NCBI GenBank assembly: GCA_025800245.1
Contig: JAOXSA010000501.1
Coordinates: 1 to 42,213, forward strand
Reading direction: 5' to 3'
DNA: 42,213 nt
Source of the DNA: Amphritea sp.
Lineage (GTDB): Bacteria > Pseudomonadota > Gammaproteobacteria > Pseudomonadales > Balneatricaceae
Shown: positions 18,749 to 27,336 of the stretch, piece after piece
How positions within the stretch are numbered: position 1 is the first letter of the stretch
How the letters are laid out: each line of letters starts with the position of its first letter
The notes under the pieces: generated by a model
Database searches by the model: none
What the model was told of the DNA's origin: nothing
Seen by the model: only the letters and a program-made list of their open reading frames with translations
Program-made: the position numbers and the translations under genes

Positions 18749-21319
18749 TCAGACCTCTGTCAGGCCATCAGAACCGATGTGGTAGGTTCTGATGCCTGGC
18801 AGAGACGCGCCCGGACCACTCTTCAGAACAATAATCGTTATACCGGGCATCAATTTGCGAATGCCTTCCAGAATCTCCAGCTGTTCAGCCTGGGACTTAT
18901 GCTCCAGTGCATCATGCAGAATCAGAATCTTAGGTCGCTTCACCAGCGCGCGCATCAGTTGAATATTATATTTAGCCGTCAGTGGCAGACGCTCTCCACG
19001 GATGCCCACAGGAGACAGGCCGATGGTTACCAACACCAGGGATTCAGCATGGTTATCCACAAGGGCATTTTCGACAATCTCTACCAGCGCCTGGTGTCTG
19101 TCTACCTGCCGGGGCTGCTTCTCAATACCCCAGACCAGATTTTCCATCACGCTTAATCGGGCGCTGATCTTATCCCGCTGCAGAGGCTCAATATCGATAT
19201 TCAGATCGGAATGCCCCAGCAGCCTGAGCCGGTGACGGAAAGCAACAATCCTGCGTTGCAGATCACGATCAATATACTCGCCACCGACGACACCGGTACG
19301 CACCTTGAGCGCCATTTCCAGCAGAAACTCACAGGCAGGCACATAATCCGGTCGGCCAATACACAGCGCCAACTGACCGCGGATACACTCCTTATCGTAG
19401 TGACTGATTTCCGGATGCAGCTGACTTTCCGGGCCAACCTCCGTCAGCGTATCGATGATATGCCGGGAAACCTGCTCCCCGGCATCCCGAAGAGGCTTGT
19501 ATAGACTTTCCTGCTTAAGCAGTCCGGTAAATTCCTCATCAGCGATCAGTTGATTGATGATCTCCAATTCCTGCTCCGGATCGATCAGACCAAAACAGAT
19601 ATTTTCCAGCACAGACAGGTGCGAATGGTAGCGATCCGTATCAAACCGTTCGACCAGATCATCCAGGTCGGTACTGGCCGCCTGCTGCATCAGATCATCG
19701 CGGGTTTCGATGAATTTTTCAGACAGCACGTCTGGTACTTCGGCAGGGTTAAAGTGGTCTTTCAGTCCCAACTCAAACACCGCCTGGCGTGAGCCGATAG
19801 CCACCATAAGATCCTGTATCCAGTCCCGCAGTTGCTCCCAGCCATCAACACCCGCCATGCTGAAGTCTGTCCAGACTTCATGAGCACTGCCGGTATGATT
19901 TCCAGACGCTTCAGCTTCGCTGATTTCAGTCAGACGGGATGATTCCAGCAATTCAGAATCTTCAACAGGGGGCAACTGACGCAGTCCATAATTGATGTTC
20001 TGAAGAATAGTCTCATCAAACAGGAAGGGTTCGGGACCTGCGTAACTGACGTTGTGAGTCAGACGCCGGGTAGAGATCTCATTGATACCCTCACCGCCAT
20101 ATCTGATGGTACCGGATGCCGGCTGATCAGACCGCATCATACACTGCGCCAGTCGACGCAACAGAAACGGACTATCAGACTGAATGGTAATCAGATCACC
20201 GGAGGCAACCGTCAGGGAGTTATTGCGGCTGATGTATTCACCCCGATCGTTTTTCAGACTCAGATTATTGAAGGCCACACTGCCTGCCAGGGGAGCCGAC
20301 AGCTCCTCTTTTTCCGGCACCAGATGAATAATGTCCGGCGGATCAAAGTTTTCCAGAATCTGCTCGTAACGCACCTTTGAATCCTGATACTGCTGATAGT
20401 AATCAAGCAACTCTTTCCAGGGTGATACCAGATCTTTATAAGCCGTCAGGGCCGCGACCAGTGCACCGATACTCAGATGCCCATTGATCACCAGCACACC
20501 ACCCACCGCATAGAACATGATCGGCGGCAGTTGATTGAGGAAGTTGTTGATAAACTTCATCAGAAACTTCTGCTGAAAAATATTCAGCCGGATAATAAAC
20601 AGCTGACCCAGAATCTGTGAGAAGTGCGCCTGATGATATTGCTGGGTGCCATGAATCCGTACTTCCCGGTTGCCATCGACACTTTCACCAATTTTACTGG
20701 CCAGTACCCGTACCTGACGGACCCGTTGTTTCTTAAGCCGGTTCAGCTTTTTCTGCATCCGCGGAATAATGTACGCCTGCAGCGGGATCATCGACACTGC
20801 GACAAGTCCAAGCACCGGATCCTGAACAAACATGAAGGTCAGGATGGTCAGCATGGTTCCGCCCTGGAACAGAGGTTGCGCCAGACTGTCGCCTATAAAC
20901 CCCGCCAATGGCTCGGTTTCAGATGTAACCGTCGCAATTATCTCTCCCTGAGAAACCCGCTGAAACTGAGCAGGAGGAAACCGCTGCACCCGTTCTATAA
21001 GCTGGAAACGCAGACGCCTTACCATCCGTTCACCAATAATGCCCTTGTAGGTGTTAATGCGCATTTTGAACACACCGCTGACAAGCACTGTCATCAGCAA
21101 CAAACCACAAAGGAATAACAGAAAATGGACTGGTTCCCAGCTCAGCTCAATACCCAGAAATGAGTTACTGTCAGACTGGCTGATCGCACCATTGATGATG
21201 GTTTTCGGTAATTCCAGCGAAAAATAGAGAATAGGAAAGAACAGCAGGGTAAGGATTAATACACGAATCTGATCCCGCAGACTGTAACGGTAGATAAAAT
21301 TCGTGAGTTTACGTTCCAT
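18749..21319 (-). CDS. ABC-exporter-like protein with degenerate nucleotide-binding domain
   Basis: An 856-residue protein with an N-terminal ABC exporter transmembrane region: TM-like segments near 18-36, 66-84, 153-182 and 262-282, with an EVRIHG coupling region. The C-terminal part is laid out like an ABC ATPase, but the key motifs are degenerate. The Walker A position (about 376-390) reads TIQSDSPFLLRR, without GxGK. The Q-loop glutamine is missing (VSYAGPEPFLF, 424-434). The LSGGQ signature is replaced by LPLTAKYN (778-785). Walker B is ILILHDAL (798-805), with D and E altered. No H-loop histidine is visible. A long insertion (about 450-715) separates the halves. The motif following the Q-loop recurs three times (TILQNINYG 437-445, LSVLENICFG 568-577, LSVMENLVWG 722-731). 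I recall similar ~850-residue ABC-like proteins in proteobacteria but know no established function. Transport driven by ATP is doubtful for a homodimer. Confidence 0.8.
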   Translation of the reverse strand: MERKLTNFIYRYSLRDQIRVLILTLLFFPILYFSLELPKTIINGAISQSDSNSFLGIELSWEPVHFLLFLCGLLLMTVLVSGVFKMRINTYKGIIGERMVRRLRFQLIERVQRFPPAQFQRVSQGEIIATVTSETEPLAGFIGDSLAQPLFQGGTMLTILTFMFVQDPVLGLVAVSMIPLQAYIIPRMQKKLNRLKKQRVRQVRVLASKIGESVDGNREVRIHGTQQYHQAHFSQILGQLFIIRLNIFQQKFLMKFINNFLNQLPPIMFYAVGGVLVINGHLSIGALVAALTAYKDLVSPWKELLDYYQQYQDSKVRYEQILENFDPPDIIHLVPEKEELSAPLAGSVAFNNLSLKNDRGEYISRNNSLTVASGDLITIQSDSPFLLRRLAQCMMRSDQPASGTIRYGGEGINEISTRRLTHNVSYAGPEPFLFDETILQNINYGLRQLPPVEDSELLESSRLTEISEAEASGNHTGSAHEVWTDFSMAGVDGWEQLRDWIQDLMVAIGSRQAVFELGLKDHFNPAEVPDVLSEKFIETRDDLMQQAASTDLDDLVERFDTDRYHSHLSVLENICFGLIDPEQELEIINQLIADEEFTGLLKQESLYKPLRDAGEQVSRHIIDTLTEVGPESQLHPEISHYDKECIRGQLALCIGRPDYVPACEFLLEMALKVRTGVVGGEYIDRDLQRRIVAFRHRLRLLGHSDLNIDIEPLQRDKISARLSVMENLVWGIEKQPRQVDRHQALVEIVENALVDNHAESLVLVTIGLSPVGIRGERLPLTAKYNIQLMRALVKRPKILILHDALEHKSQAEQLEILEGIRKLMPGITIIVLKSGPGASLPGIRTYHIGSDGLTEV

Positions 21320-21764
21320 AATGGCTTACCGTTTGATTCGTGTTGTGTGACGCGCCTGTTATCAGTTAACTGTAAACAACCGGTCAGATCAGTATAGATA
21401 ACTGCTGCCCCATAGAAATAGGTACTCAGTGCCCGGAATTCAATGCTCTGGATCAGTTAATCTGTTACGCATTTATCCTGACGAACAGAACCTTTCAGTT
21501 AAGAAGAGAATCTGATTGAAAGTTGAATACTATTCAAACGATTCCACTGTTTGAAAAATTTTACTCATAGGACAAACCCAAAATGGGCAGTTAAAGCCCG
21601 TAAATACGCCGTTTTGTCATACTTCCCCCTCCAATCTGGGCAGCCAGCTGTATAGAATCTCGCAAATTTTATCCAAACTGTGGCAAAGCTTTGCCCTTAA
21701 CCTCCGTTCTGCGGAAAGATTTTTGTTTCAAAAGTAAACAAAATAATAATAGCGATACGATCAC
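21320..21764. other. Intergenic region between the ABC gene and aer
   Basis: A 445-bp noncoding gap containing promoters for both divergent genes; I could not place either confidently. Two perfect palindromes stand out: TTGAATA-C-TATTCAA (21523-21537) and GGCAAAGCTTTGCC (21682-21695). The aer start has no recognisable Shine-Dalgarno. No sigma-28 promoter with correct spacing was found. Confidence 0.5.
21523..21537. promoter_or_regulatory. Perfect 15-bp palindrome, candidate operator
   Basis: TTGAATA and TATTCAA are exact inverted repeats around a central C, in the gap between the divergent ABC and aer genes. The size suits a dimeric regulator; its identity is unknown. Confidence 0.4.
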
Positions 21765-23333
21765 ATGAAAGATAACGGTGCTGTAACACAGGTTGAAAAC
21801 CTGTATCCGGAAAACGTCCGGCTGATCTCAACCACAGACCTGAAAGGTAAGATTACCTCTGTTAATCAGGACTTCGTCGACGTCTGTGGATACAGTGCCG
21901 AAGAGCTGATCGGCGCCAGTCATAATATTGTTCGTCATCCGGATATGCCTCCGGCGGCATTTGCAGATCTGTGGGAAAACCTGAAAGCCAACAAGCCTTG
22001 GATGGGGCTGGTGAAAAACCGTTGCAAAAACGGCGATCATTACTGGGTTAATGCCTACGTGACTCCGGTATTTGAAGGCGGTCAGAAGATCGGCTACCAG
22101 TCCGTACGAACCAAGCCTCAACGGGACTACGTAGAAAATGCTGAACGCCTTTACCGTATGATCCGTGCCGGTAAAGCACCGGGGCCAAAAGCGTTCCGTG
22201 AGATTCACAAAAAAGTTCTGACTAACTTTGCAGTCATGCTGTTACCTGCAGTGGGCGTCAGTGCGGTCACTGGCTTCAGCACAATTTCTGGCCTTGTAGG
22301 TATCGGCTGTGCAGCAGTTGGTGCAGGCATCCTGGGCGCTATTCAGAACCGCAATTACAAGCGCATAGAAAACCGGGCGGTGAACGCTTACAACAGTCCT
22401 CTGGCGTGCCTGGCTTATATGGGTGATACCAGCGCCAATGTGAAAACTGAAGTGGCTATTCAGGCGCTGGAGTCCCAACAGGTTACTCTGATTGAACTGC
22501 TGCAGAACAGCGCTGGCAACCTGATGAAGGTTATCCGTCATAACAATGCCGCTGCCGAGCAGAATAACCAGAGCATTAATGAGCAGGGCCAGGAAATCTC
22601 TCATCTGGCTAACTCAATTACCCAGATGTCTGACACCATTCATGAAGTGGCGAAAAACGCCCAGGAAACGGCCCATCAGACTCAGGCGGCCAGTCAGGAA
22701 GCCGAGCAGGGTAAACAGATCATCAGCCAGAGCGCCATTTCGATCAATGAGCTGATGAACGAAGTGAATAATGCCAGTCAGCTGATCAATCAGCTGAGCG
22801 AAGATACCCGCAATATCAGTAACATAATCAATGTTATCGAAGAGATCGCGGAACAGACCAATCTGCTGGCCCTCAATGCCGCCATTGAGGCAGCAAGGGC
22901 AGGTGATAGCGGTCGTGGTTTTGCAGTGGTTGCCGATGAAGTACGTTCACTGGCGAATCGAACGCAGACTTCCACCTCTGAAATTGAATCCATGATCAAC
23001 CGCCTTCAGGATCATGTTCAGCAGGCGGTGAAGATGATGGAAGTCAGTCAGGATCACGCAGAGAAAACCGTCGCTGAATCTGAGCAGGTCAATGTAGCCC
23101 TGCAGAATATCGCTTCGACTATCGGTTATGTAAACGATATGAATACTCAGATCGCAACAGCCACCGAAGAGCAGAGCGCGGTCACCGAAGAAATTAACCG
23201 CAATGTGGCGAATATTAACGCCGCCACGAATGACATCAACCAGGCTTCCCAGGATGCCGCCAAAGCGGGCCAGGAACTGGTCGGAGTAGCAGCGGATATG
23301 GAGTCAGTGGTTTCACAGTTCCGTAAAAGTTAG
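21765..23333 (+). CDS. aer: Aer-type aerotaxis receptor (PAS-TM-MCP signalling)
   Basis: Redox/oxygen-sensing chemoreceptor of 522 residues. The N-terminal cytoplasmic PAS domain (about 12-120) closely follows E. coli Aer. It has [16 protein letters not shown], the helix motif [17 protein letters not shown] (54-70), and [12 protein letters not shown] (85-95), so FAD binding is expected. A hydrophobic hairpin at about 152-193 is the membrane anchor. There is no periplasmic domain. The C-terminal half is a long coiled-coil methyl-accepting domain. Its highly conserved CheA/CheW-binding hairpin tip (about 358-398) contains [19 protein letters not shown] and [11 protein letters not shown]. There is no C-terminal CheR-binding pentapeptide (it ends FRKS). 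Length matches Pseudomonas Aer. No flagellar or chemotaxis genes are nearby. Confidence 0.85.
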   Translation: MKDNGAVTQVENLYPENVRLISTTDLKGKITSVNQDFVDVCGYSAEELIGASHNIVRHPDMPPAAFADLWENLKANKPWMGLVKNRCKNGDHYWVNAYVTPVFEGGQKIGYQSVRTKPQRDYVENAERLYRMIRAGKAPGPKAFREIHKKVLTNFAVMLLPAVGVSAVTGFSTISGLVGIGCAAVGAGILGAIQNRNYKRIENRAVNAYNSPLACLAYMGDTSANVKTEVAIQALESQQVTLIELLQNSAGNLMKVIRHNNAAAEQNNQSINEQGQEISHLANSITQMSDTIHEVAKNAQETAHQTQAASQEAEQGKQIISQSAISINELMNEVNNASQLINQLSEDTRNISNIINVIEEIAEQTNLLALNAAIEAARAGDSGRGFAVVADEVRSLANRTQTSTSEIESMINRLQDHVQQAVKMMEVSQDHAEKTVAESEQVNVALQNIASTIGYVNDMNTQIATATEEQSAVTEEINRNVANINAATNDINQASQDAAKAGQELVGVAADMESVVSQFRKS

Positions 23334-23374
23334 GCTCATCAGACGCACAACAGCCAGCTTGAAAATCTACACCC

Positions 23375-23430
23375 AGCCTCAATGTATAACAAAGATACTC
23401 TGTAGCAACGTTATACACTGAGGCTTTTTT
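23375..23430 (+). terminator. Terminator-like hairpin after aer that includes the trxC ribosome-binding site
   Basis: AGCCTCAATGTATAAC (23375-23390) pairs with GTTATACACTGAGGCT (23410-23425) with one mismatch in 16, and is followed by T6 (23425-23430). This is a strong intrinsic terminator for aer. The trxC start codon ATG follows immediately at 23431, and its only Shine-Dalgarno-like sequence (GAGG, 23420-23423) is inside the 3' arm of the stem. The structure would therefore both terminate aer and hide the trxC initiation region in readthrough transcripts. Confidence 0.85.
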
Positions 23431-23868
23431 ATGTCGCTCAACATCTGCTGTCCACACTGTTCTGTTACCAATAAAGTGCCACAGGAGCGCCTTGGCGATG
23501 TCCCTAAGTGTGGCAAGTGCAAATCACCTCTGTTCGCCGGCCAGGCAACCAATCTGACTTCTGCAAACTACAGCAGCATGCTGCAGAGAAACGATATCCC
23601 CGTTCTGATCGATTGCTGGGCCAGCTGGTGCGGTCCCTGCCAGCAGTTTGCACCGGTATTTGAACAGGCGGCCGGGCAGTTCGAACCCGCAATACGCCTG
23701 GCAAAGCTGGATACCGAAGCCGAGCAGGGGATTGCTGCGCAGCTTCAGATTCGTTCAATTCCAACGCTTATCCTGTTTAAGCAGGGTAAAGAAGCAGCCC
23801 GGATCAGCGGAGCCTTGCCACTAAGCCAATTAAAACAGTGGCTTATCCAGCAGGGTGTGCAACTCTGA
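23431..23868 (+). CDS. trxC: Thioredoxin 2 (zinc-containing TrxC)
   Basis: Cytoplasmic thiol-disulfide reductase, in E. coli part of the oxidative-stress response. It has 145 residues (family about 140-145). An N-terminal zinc ribbon shows CPHC at 7-10 and CGKC at 27-30. The thioredoxin fold carries the active site WCGPC at 66-70 and the cis-proline segment RSIPTLILF. The start fits TrxC homologues well, because the zinc ribbon begins five residues later. The start codon lies directly after a terminator T-run, with the Shine-Dalgarno inside the hairpin, so expression may be gated by RNA structure or rely on a transcript starting inside the hairpin. No OxyR site was recognised. Confidence 0.95.
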   Translation: MSLNICCPHCSVTNKVPQERLGDVPKCGKCKSPLFAGQATNLTSANYSSMLQRNDIPVLIDCWASWCGPCQQFAPVFEQAAGQFEPAIRLAKLDTEAEQGIAAQLQIRSIPTLILFKQGKEAARISGALPLSQLKQWLIQQGVQL

Positions 23869-23913
23869 GCATAGCCAGCAAGTAATTCTCCACAGCAACA
23901 CCTTCCTGATCAT

Positions 23914-23957
23914 TTTTTACCCACAGTGTTTTTTCTTCCTACACCTGTGGGTAAAAA
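23914..23957. repeat. Inverted pair of DnaA-box-like sequences
   Basis: TTTTTACCCACAG (23914-23926) and CTGTGGGTAAAAA (23945-23957) are exact 13-bp inverted repeats separated by 18 bp. Each arm contains TTACCCACA, one mismatch from a DnaA box. It lies 45 bp after trxC. The T-rich 5' side and A-rich 3' side do not suit a plus-strand terminator, so an origin element is the better reading. Confidence 0.6.
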
Positions 23958-24524
23958 TATCATTCATACCACAAAGCCCTTCCATAAAATCATAATACTT
24001 CTTATAAAACATCTAGTTATGATATACAGATATAATCTATCAAGCACTGGATAACTCCTGAGTAAGTTCTTAGCATCACATTTAAAGCTTGTTGAAAACA
24101 TGGAAGGATAGCCAGAAAGCTTTCGACAACTGAGCCAAAGTTCCACAGACAACAGTGCAAAACAGCTGAACGTGGATAACAGGATAAGTGTAGACAAATC
24201 GGCTACAGCCCTTATTAATCAGGCACTTCAGTGCTTTTAACAATAATCTGAAAGGGTTATTAAAGGATGAAAGAGTACACACAGAAGCCTGGACAGATAC
24301 GAGCATATAAACAATCCACACGACCCTGTGTGTAATCTGTATAAGTACATTTGAACAAAGGGTTAGTGAAACTGTGCATAGTTCTGCATGTGGAAAAACA
24401 GGGCAGTTACACACAGCTCCTGAACGCCATACTACAAGCTTAAACGCAACAAAACTACATAGTTAATATGTCTGTAACTTAATGAAATTGAACAGTTTTA
24501 TGAGGTTAACAACAGAAAAGGGCT

Positions 24525-24660
24525 GCTTAATAAATAACAAAAGAAATAAAAAACATATCTAAAAAGAATTCTTTCTATTTTATTTAAAAGAAAACAGAAC
24601 ATAATCTGATCACTTTTTAACCATTTATATATCGTACTCATCCGTTTATACTTAGCCCCC
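24525..24660. other. AT-rich stretch, candidate DNA unwinding element
   Basis: About 130 bp with very few G or C, including A- and T-runs and the palindrome AAAGAATTCTTT (24563-24574), between the DnaA-box cluster and mnmG. Position and composition fit an origin unwinding element. Confidence 0.5.
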
Positions 24661-24751
24661 TTTTCCTGACCGGATCACAGATCGACAGAACTGATATCAG
24701 AGAGATAAACGCTGGTAACTGTCTGAGCTTAATCATCCGGTAATCAGATAC

Positions 24752-24786
24752 ACGGAGCTGTACAGACGTTTGTACAAGAACTCCGT
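24752..24786. promoter_or_regulatory. Nested hairpin upstream of mnmG
   Basis: Outer arms ACGGAG (24752-24757) / CTCCGT (24781-24786) enclose two copies of the self-complementary TGTACA (24759-24764, 24771-24776), which can also pair. The hairpin ends 30 bp before the mnmG GTG. A possible promoter overlaps its right side (TTGTAC 24770-24775, 16 bp, TATTTA 24792-24797). Confidence 0.5.
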
Positions 24787-24815
24787 CACGTTATTTAAAT
24801 ACGAGGTTGTATAGA

Positions 24816-26705
24816 GTGGACTATCCTGACCACTTCGATGTCATTGTGATTGGTGGTGGCCATGCAGGTACTGAAGCTGCATTAGCTGCTGCACGCACCG
24901 GTGTTAAAACACTGCTGCTGACACACAATATTGAAACCCTGGGACAGATGTCCTGTAACCCGGCTATTGGCGGTATCGGTAAAAGTCATCTGGTCAAAGA
25001 GATTGATGCACTGGACGGTGCAATGGCAGTCGCGACCGATAAAGGCGGCATCCAGTTCCGGGTACTGAACTCAAGAAAGGGGCCTGCAGTAAGAGCAACC
25101 CGTGCTCAGGCTGACAGAATCCTTTACAAAGCAGCCATTCGTGAAATCCTGGAAAATCAGCCAAACCTGCAGATCTTCCAACAGTCTGCTGATGATCTGA
25201 TCATTGAAGGTGAATCGGTTAAGGGTGTAATCACTCAATCAGGGCTGCGCTTCTACACTCAGAATGTCGTACTGACCGTCGGGACATTTCTGGGCGGGAA
25301 AATTCATATCGGGATGGATAACTATTCCGGTGGCCGTGCCGGAGACCCACCGTCTATTGCTCTGGCTGATCGCCTGCGCGAGCTGCCGTTACGTGTTGAT
25401 CGTCTGAAAACCGGTACACCTCCGAGAATAGATGCTCGCAGTGTCGATTTCTCCGTGATGCAGGAACAACCGGGTGATACTCCGACACCGGTAATGTCTT
25501 ACATGGGGTCCCTGGCGGATCACCCGCAACAGATCAGTTGCTATATCACGCATACCAATGAGCGCACCCATGAGATTCTGCGCTCCGGTCTGGACCGTTC
25601 ACCGATGTATACCGGTGTGATTGATGGTGTTGGTCCGCGTTACTGTCCGTCGGTTGAAGACAAGATTATGCGCTTTGCCGATAAGACCAGCCATCAGGTA
25701 TTTGTGGAACCGGAAGGTCTGACGACTCACGAGCTGTATCCGAATGGTATCTCTACCAGTCTGCCATTTGATATCCAGCTGGCAGCTGTGCGCTCTATCA
25801 AAGGTTTTGAAAATGCTCACATCACCCGTCCGGGTTACGCCATTGAGTATGACTTCTTCAACCCTCAGGATCTGAAGCATACGCTGGAAACCAAAGTGAT
25901 CGACGGGCTCTACTTCGCTGGCCAGATTAACGGAACGACCGGTTATGAAGAGGCTGGTGCTCAGGGGCTGCTGGCTGGTGTTAACGCTGCTCGCCGCTCC
26001 CAGGAAAAAGAGCAGTGGTATCCACGCAGAGATGAGGCTTATCTCGGAGTGATGGTTGATGACCTGATTACTCTGGGAACATCGGAGCCTTACCGGATGT
26101 TTACCAGTCGTGCGGAATACCGTCTGATCCTGCGGGAAGATAACGCCGATATCCGTCTGACCGAAAAAGGTCGTGAACTGGGACTGATCAGCGATGCCCG
26201 CTGGCAGCGTTTCTGCGAAAAGCGCGAAGCGATCGAGCAGGAAAATCAGCGTCTGAAAGAGACCTGGATTCAGCCGGGTACTGCTGAGGCTGAACAGCTG
26301 AATGAGAAACTGCCACAGCCAATTAACCGGGAATACAATCTGCAGGATCTGGTCAAGCGTCCAGAGCTGAACTATAGCGATGTGGCCGGCCTTAAAGGCG
26401 AACCGGTGACGGATACTCAGGTCGCTGAGCAGGTTGAGATTCAGATCAAATATGCAGGCTACATTGACCGTCAGCGAGACGATATCGAGAAAGTCCGTCG
26501 TCAGGAAAACACGCCACTGCCACTGGACTTTGATTATGACTCCGTGGGTGGCCTGTCGAATGAGCTGAAAGCCAAACTGTATGACGTTAAACCGACCAGT
26601 ATTGCGCAGGCCGCCCGGATTCAGGGTATGACTCCGGCAGCGATCTCACTGCTGCTGGTACACCTGAAGAAAAAACAGATGACTCAGAACAAGGCAACCG
26701 GTTAA
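24816..26705 (+). CDS. mnmG: tRNA uridine-34 modification enzyme MnmG (GidA)
   Basis: FAD- and NADH-dependent partner of MnmE in (carboxymethyl)aminomethylation of tRNA U34. The start is placed at GTG 24816 ([15 protein letters not shown]), 9 bp after GAGG. The in-frame TTG at 24807 overlaps the end of the ribosome-binding site and is unlikely. This gives 629 residues (E. coli 629). The FAD-binding motif IGGGHAGTE lies at 12-20, followed by [16 protein letters not shown] and [11 protein letters not shown]. The C-terminal helical domain ends near LLLVHLKKK. Its stop codon overlaps the rsmG start (TAATG). Confidence 0.98.
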   Translation: MDYPDHFDVIVIGGGHAGTEAALAAARTGVKTLLLTHNIETLGQMSCNPAIGGIGKSHLVKEIDALDGAMAVATDKGGIQFRVLNSRKGPAVRATRAQADRILYKAAIREILENQPNLQIFQQSADDLIIEGESVKGVITQSGLRFYTQNVVLTVGTFLGGKIHIGMDNYSGGRAGDPPSIALADRLRELPLRVDRLKTGTPPRIDARSVDFSVMQEQPGDTPTPVMSYMGSLADHPQQISCYITHTNERTHEILRSGLDRSPMYTGVIDGVGPRYCPSVEDKIMRFADKTSHQVFVEPEGLTTHELYPNGISTSLPFDIQLAAVRSIKGFENAHITRPGYAIEYDFFNPQDLKHTLETKVIDGLYFAGQINGTTGYEEAGAQGLLAGVNAARRSQEKEQWYPRRDEAYLGVMVDDLITLGTSEPYRMFTSRAEYRLILREDNADIRLTEKGRELGLISDARWQRFCEKREAIEQENQRLKETWIQPGTAEAEQLNEKLPQPINREYNLQDLVKRPELNYSDVAGLKGEPVTDTQVAEQVEIQIKYAGYIDRQRDDIEKVRRQENTPLPLDFDYDSVGGLSNELKAKLYDVKPTSIAQAARIQGMTPAAISLLLVHLKKKQMTQNKATG

Positions 26706-27334
26706 TGGATCAGGAATACCGCGACTTACTGCTTAATCACTGTCAGCAGATGGCGATCAGCCTGACTGATGAGCAGGTTGAACAGTTACTGAAGTACCAC
26801 GCGCTGCTGGTGAAATGGAACAAAGCTTTTAACCTGACAGCAGTGCGTTCACCGCTGGAGATGATCAGTCGTCATCTGACCGACAGTCTCAGCGTGTTGC
26901 CGCATATTGATTGCCAGCGTCTGATCGATGTCGGCTCGGGTCCTGGCTTGCCAGGCATTCCGCTGGCGATCTGTCGCCCGGATCTGCCGATCACACTGCT
27001 CGATAGTAATATCAAAAAAAGCCGTTTTCAGTTCCAGGCTAAAGCTGAACTAGGGCTGGATAATGTAGAAGTTATCCACGACCGGGTGGAAAAGTTTATT
27101 CCGGAGCAGCCGTTTGATGCGGTGATCTCCCGGGCCTTCGCTTCACTGCAGGATATGATCCACTGGACCGATCATCTGTGCGCAGAGCAGGGTATTTTTC
27201 TTGCAATGAAAGGCATGTATCCTGTTGAAGAGCTTGAACAATTACCCGAGTCCATCCAACTTCGCCAGAGTATTCCGCTACAGGTACCCGGTACCGACGG
27301 TGAGCGGCATCTGCTGATTTTAGGGAGATCCTGA
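26705..27334 (+). CDS. rsmG: 16S rRNA m7G527 methyltransferase RsmG (GidB)
   Basis: SAM-dependent methyltransferase that modifies G527 of 16S rRNA; its loss gives low-level streptomycin resistance in other bacteria. It has 209 residues (E. coli 207). The SAM-binding motif DVGSGPGLPG lies at 75-84, after the family segment KWNKAFNLTAVR. VISRAFASL lies further on. The ATG overlaps the mnmG stop, so the pair is translationally coupled. The gene ends 2 bp before the parA GTG. Confidence 0.97.
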   Translation: MDQEYRDLLLNHCQQMAISLTDEQVEQLLKYHALLVKWNKAFNLTAVRSPLEMISRHLTDSLSVLPHIDCQRLIDVGSGPGLPGIPLAICRPDLPITLLDSNIKKSRFQFQAKAELGLDNVEVIHDRVEKFIPEQPFDAVISRAFASLQDMIHWTDHLCAEQGIFLAMKGMYPVEELEQLPESIQLRQSIPLQVPGTDGERHLLILGRS

Positions 27335-27336
27335 TC

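Larger units (their letters stand above)
23869..24815. other. Candidate replication origin (oriC) upstream of mnmG
   Basis: A 947-bp noncoding region in the classical oriC position of enterobacteria and vibrios (next to mnmG/gidA). Boxes with one mismatch to TTATNCACA or its complement occur at 23886-23894, 23917-23925, 23946-23954, 24171-24179 (CGTGGATAA), 24327-24335, 24373-24381, 24389-24397 and 24407-24415. No perfect box was found. An AT-rich stretch lies on the mnmG side, the same arrangement as the E. coli unwinding element. Only four GATC sites were seen, so it is not a SeqA/Dam-dense origin. Short reading frames in the region look spurious. Confidence 0.65.

Noticed and set aside
21681-21697. 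Sigma-54 promoter (TGGC...TTTGC) upstream of aer
   Set aside because: The GG to GC spacing is 9 bp rather than 10, and the sequence is better explained as a perfect palindrome.
21735-21758. Sigma-28 promoter (TAAA...GCGATA) upstream of aer
   Set aside because: The spacer is about 3 bp too short, and the element would end 7 bp before the start codon.
24082-24414. Minus-strand frame of 110 codons in the origin-like region
   Set aside because: No ribosome-binding site, atypical composition, and it overlaps the DnaA-box cluster.
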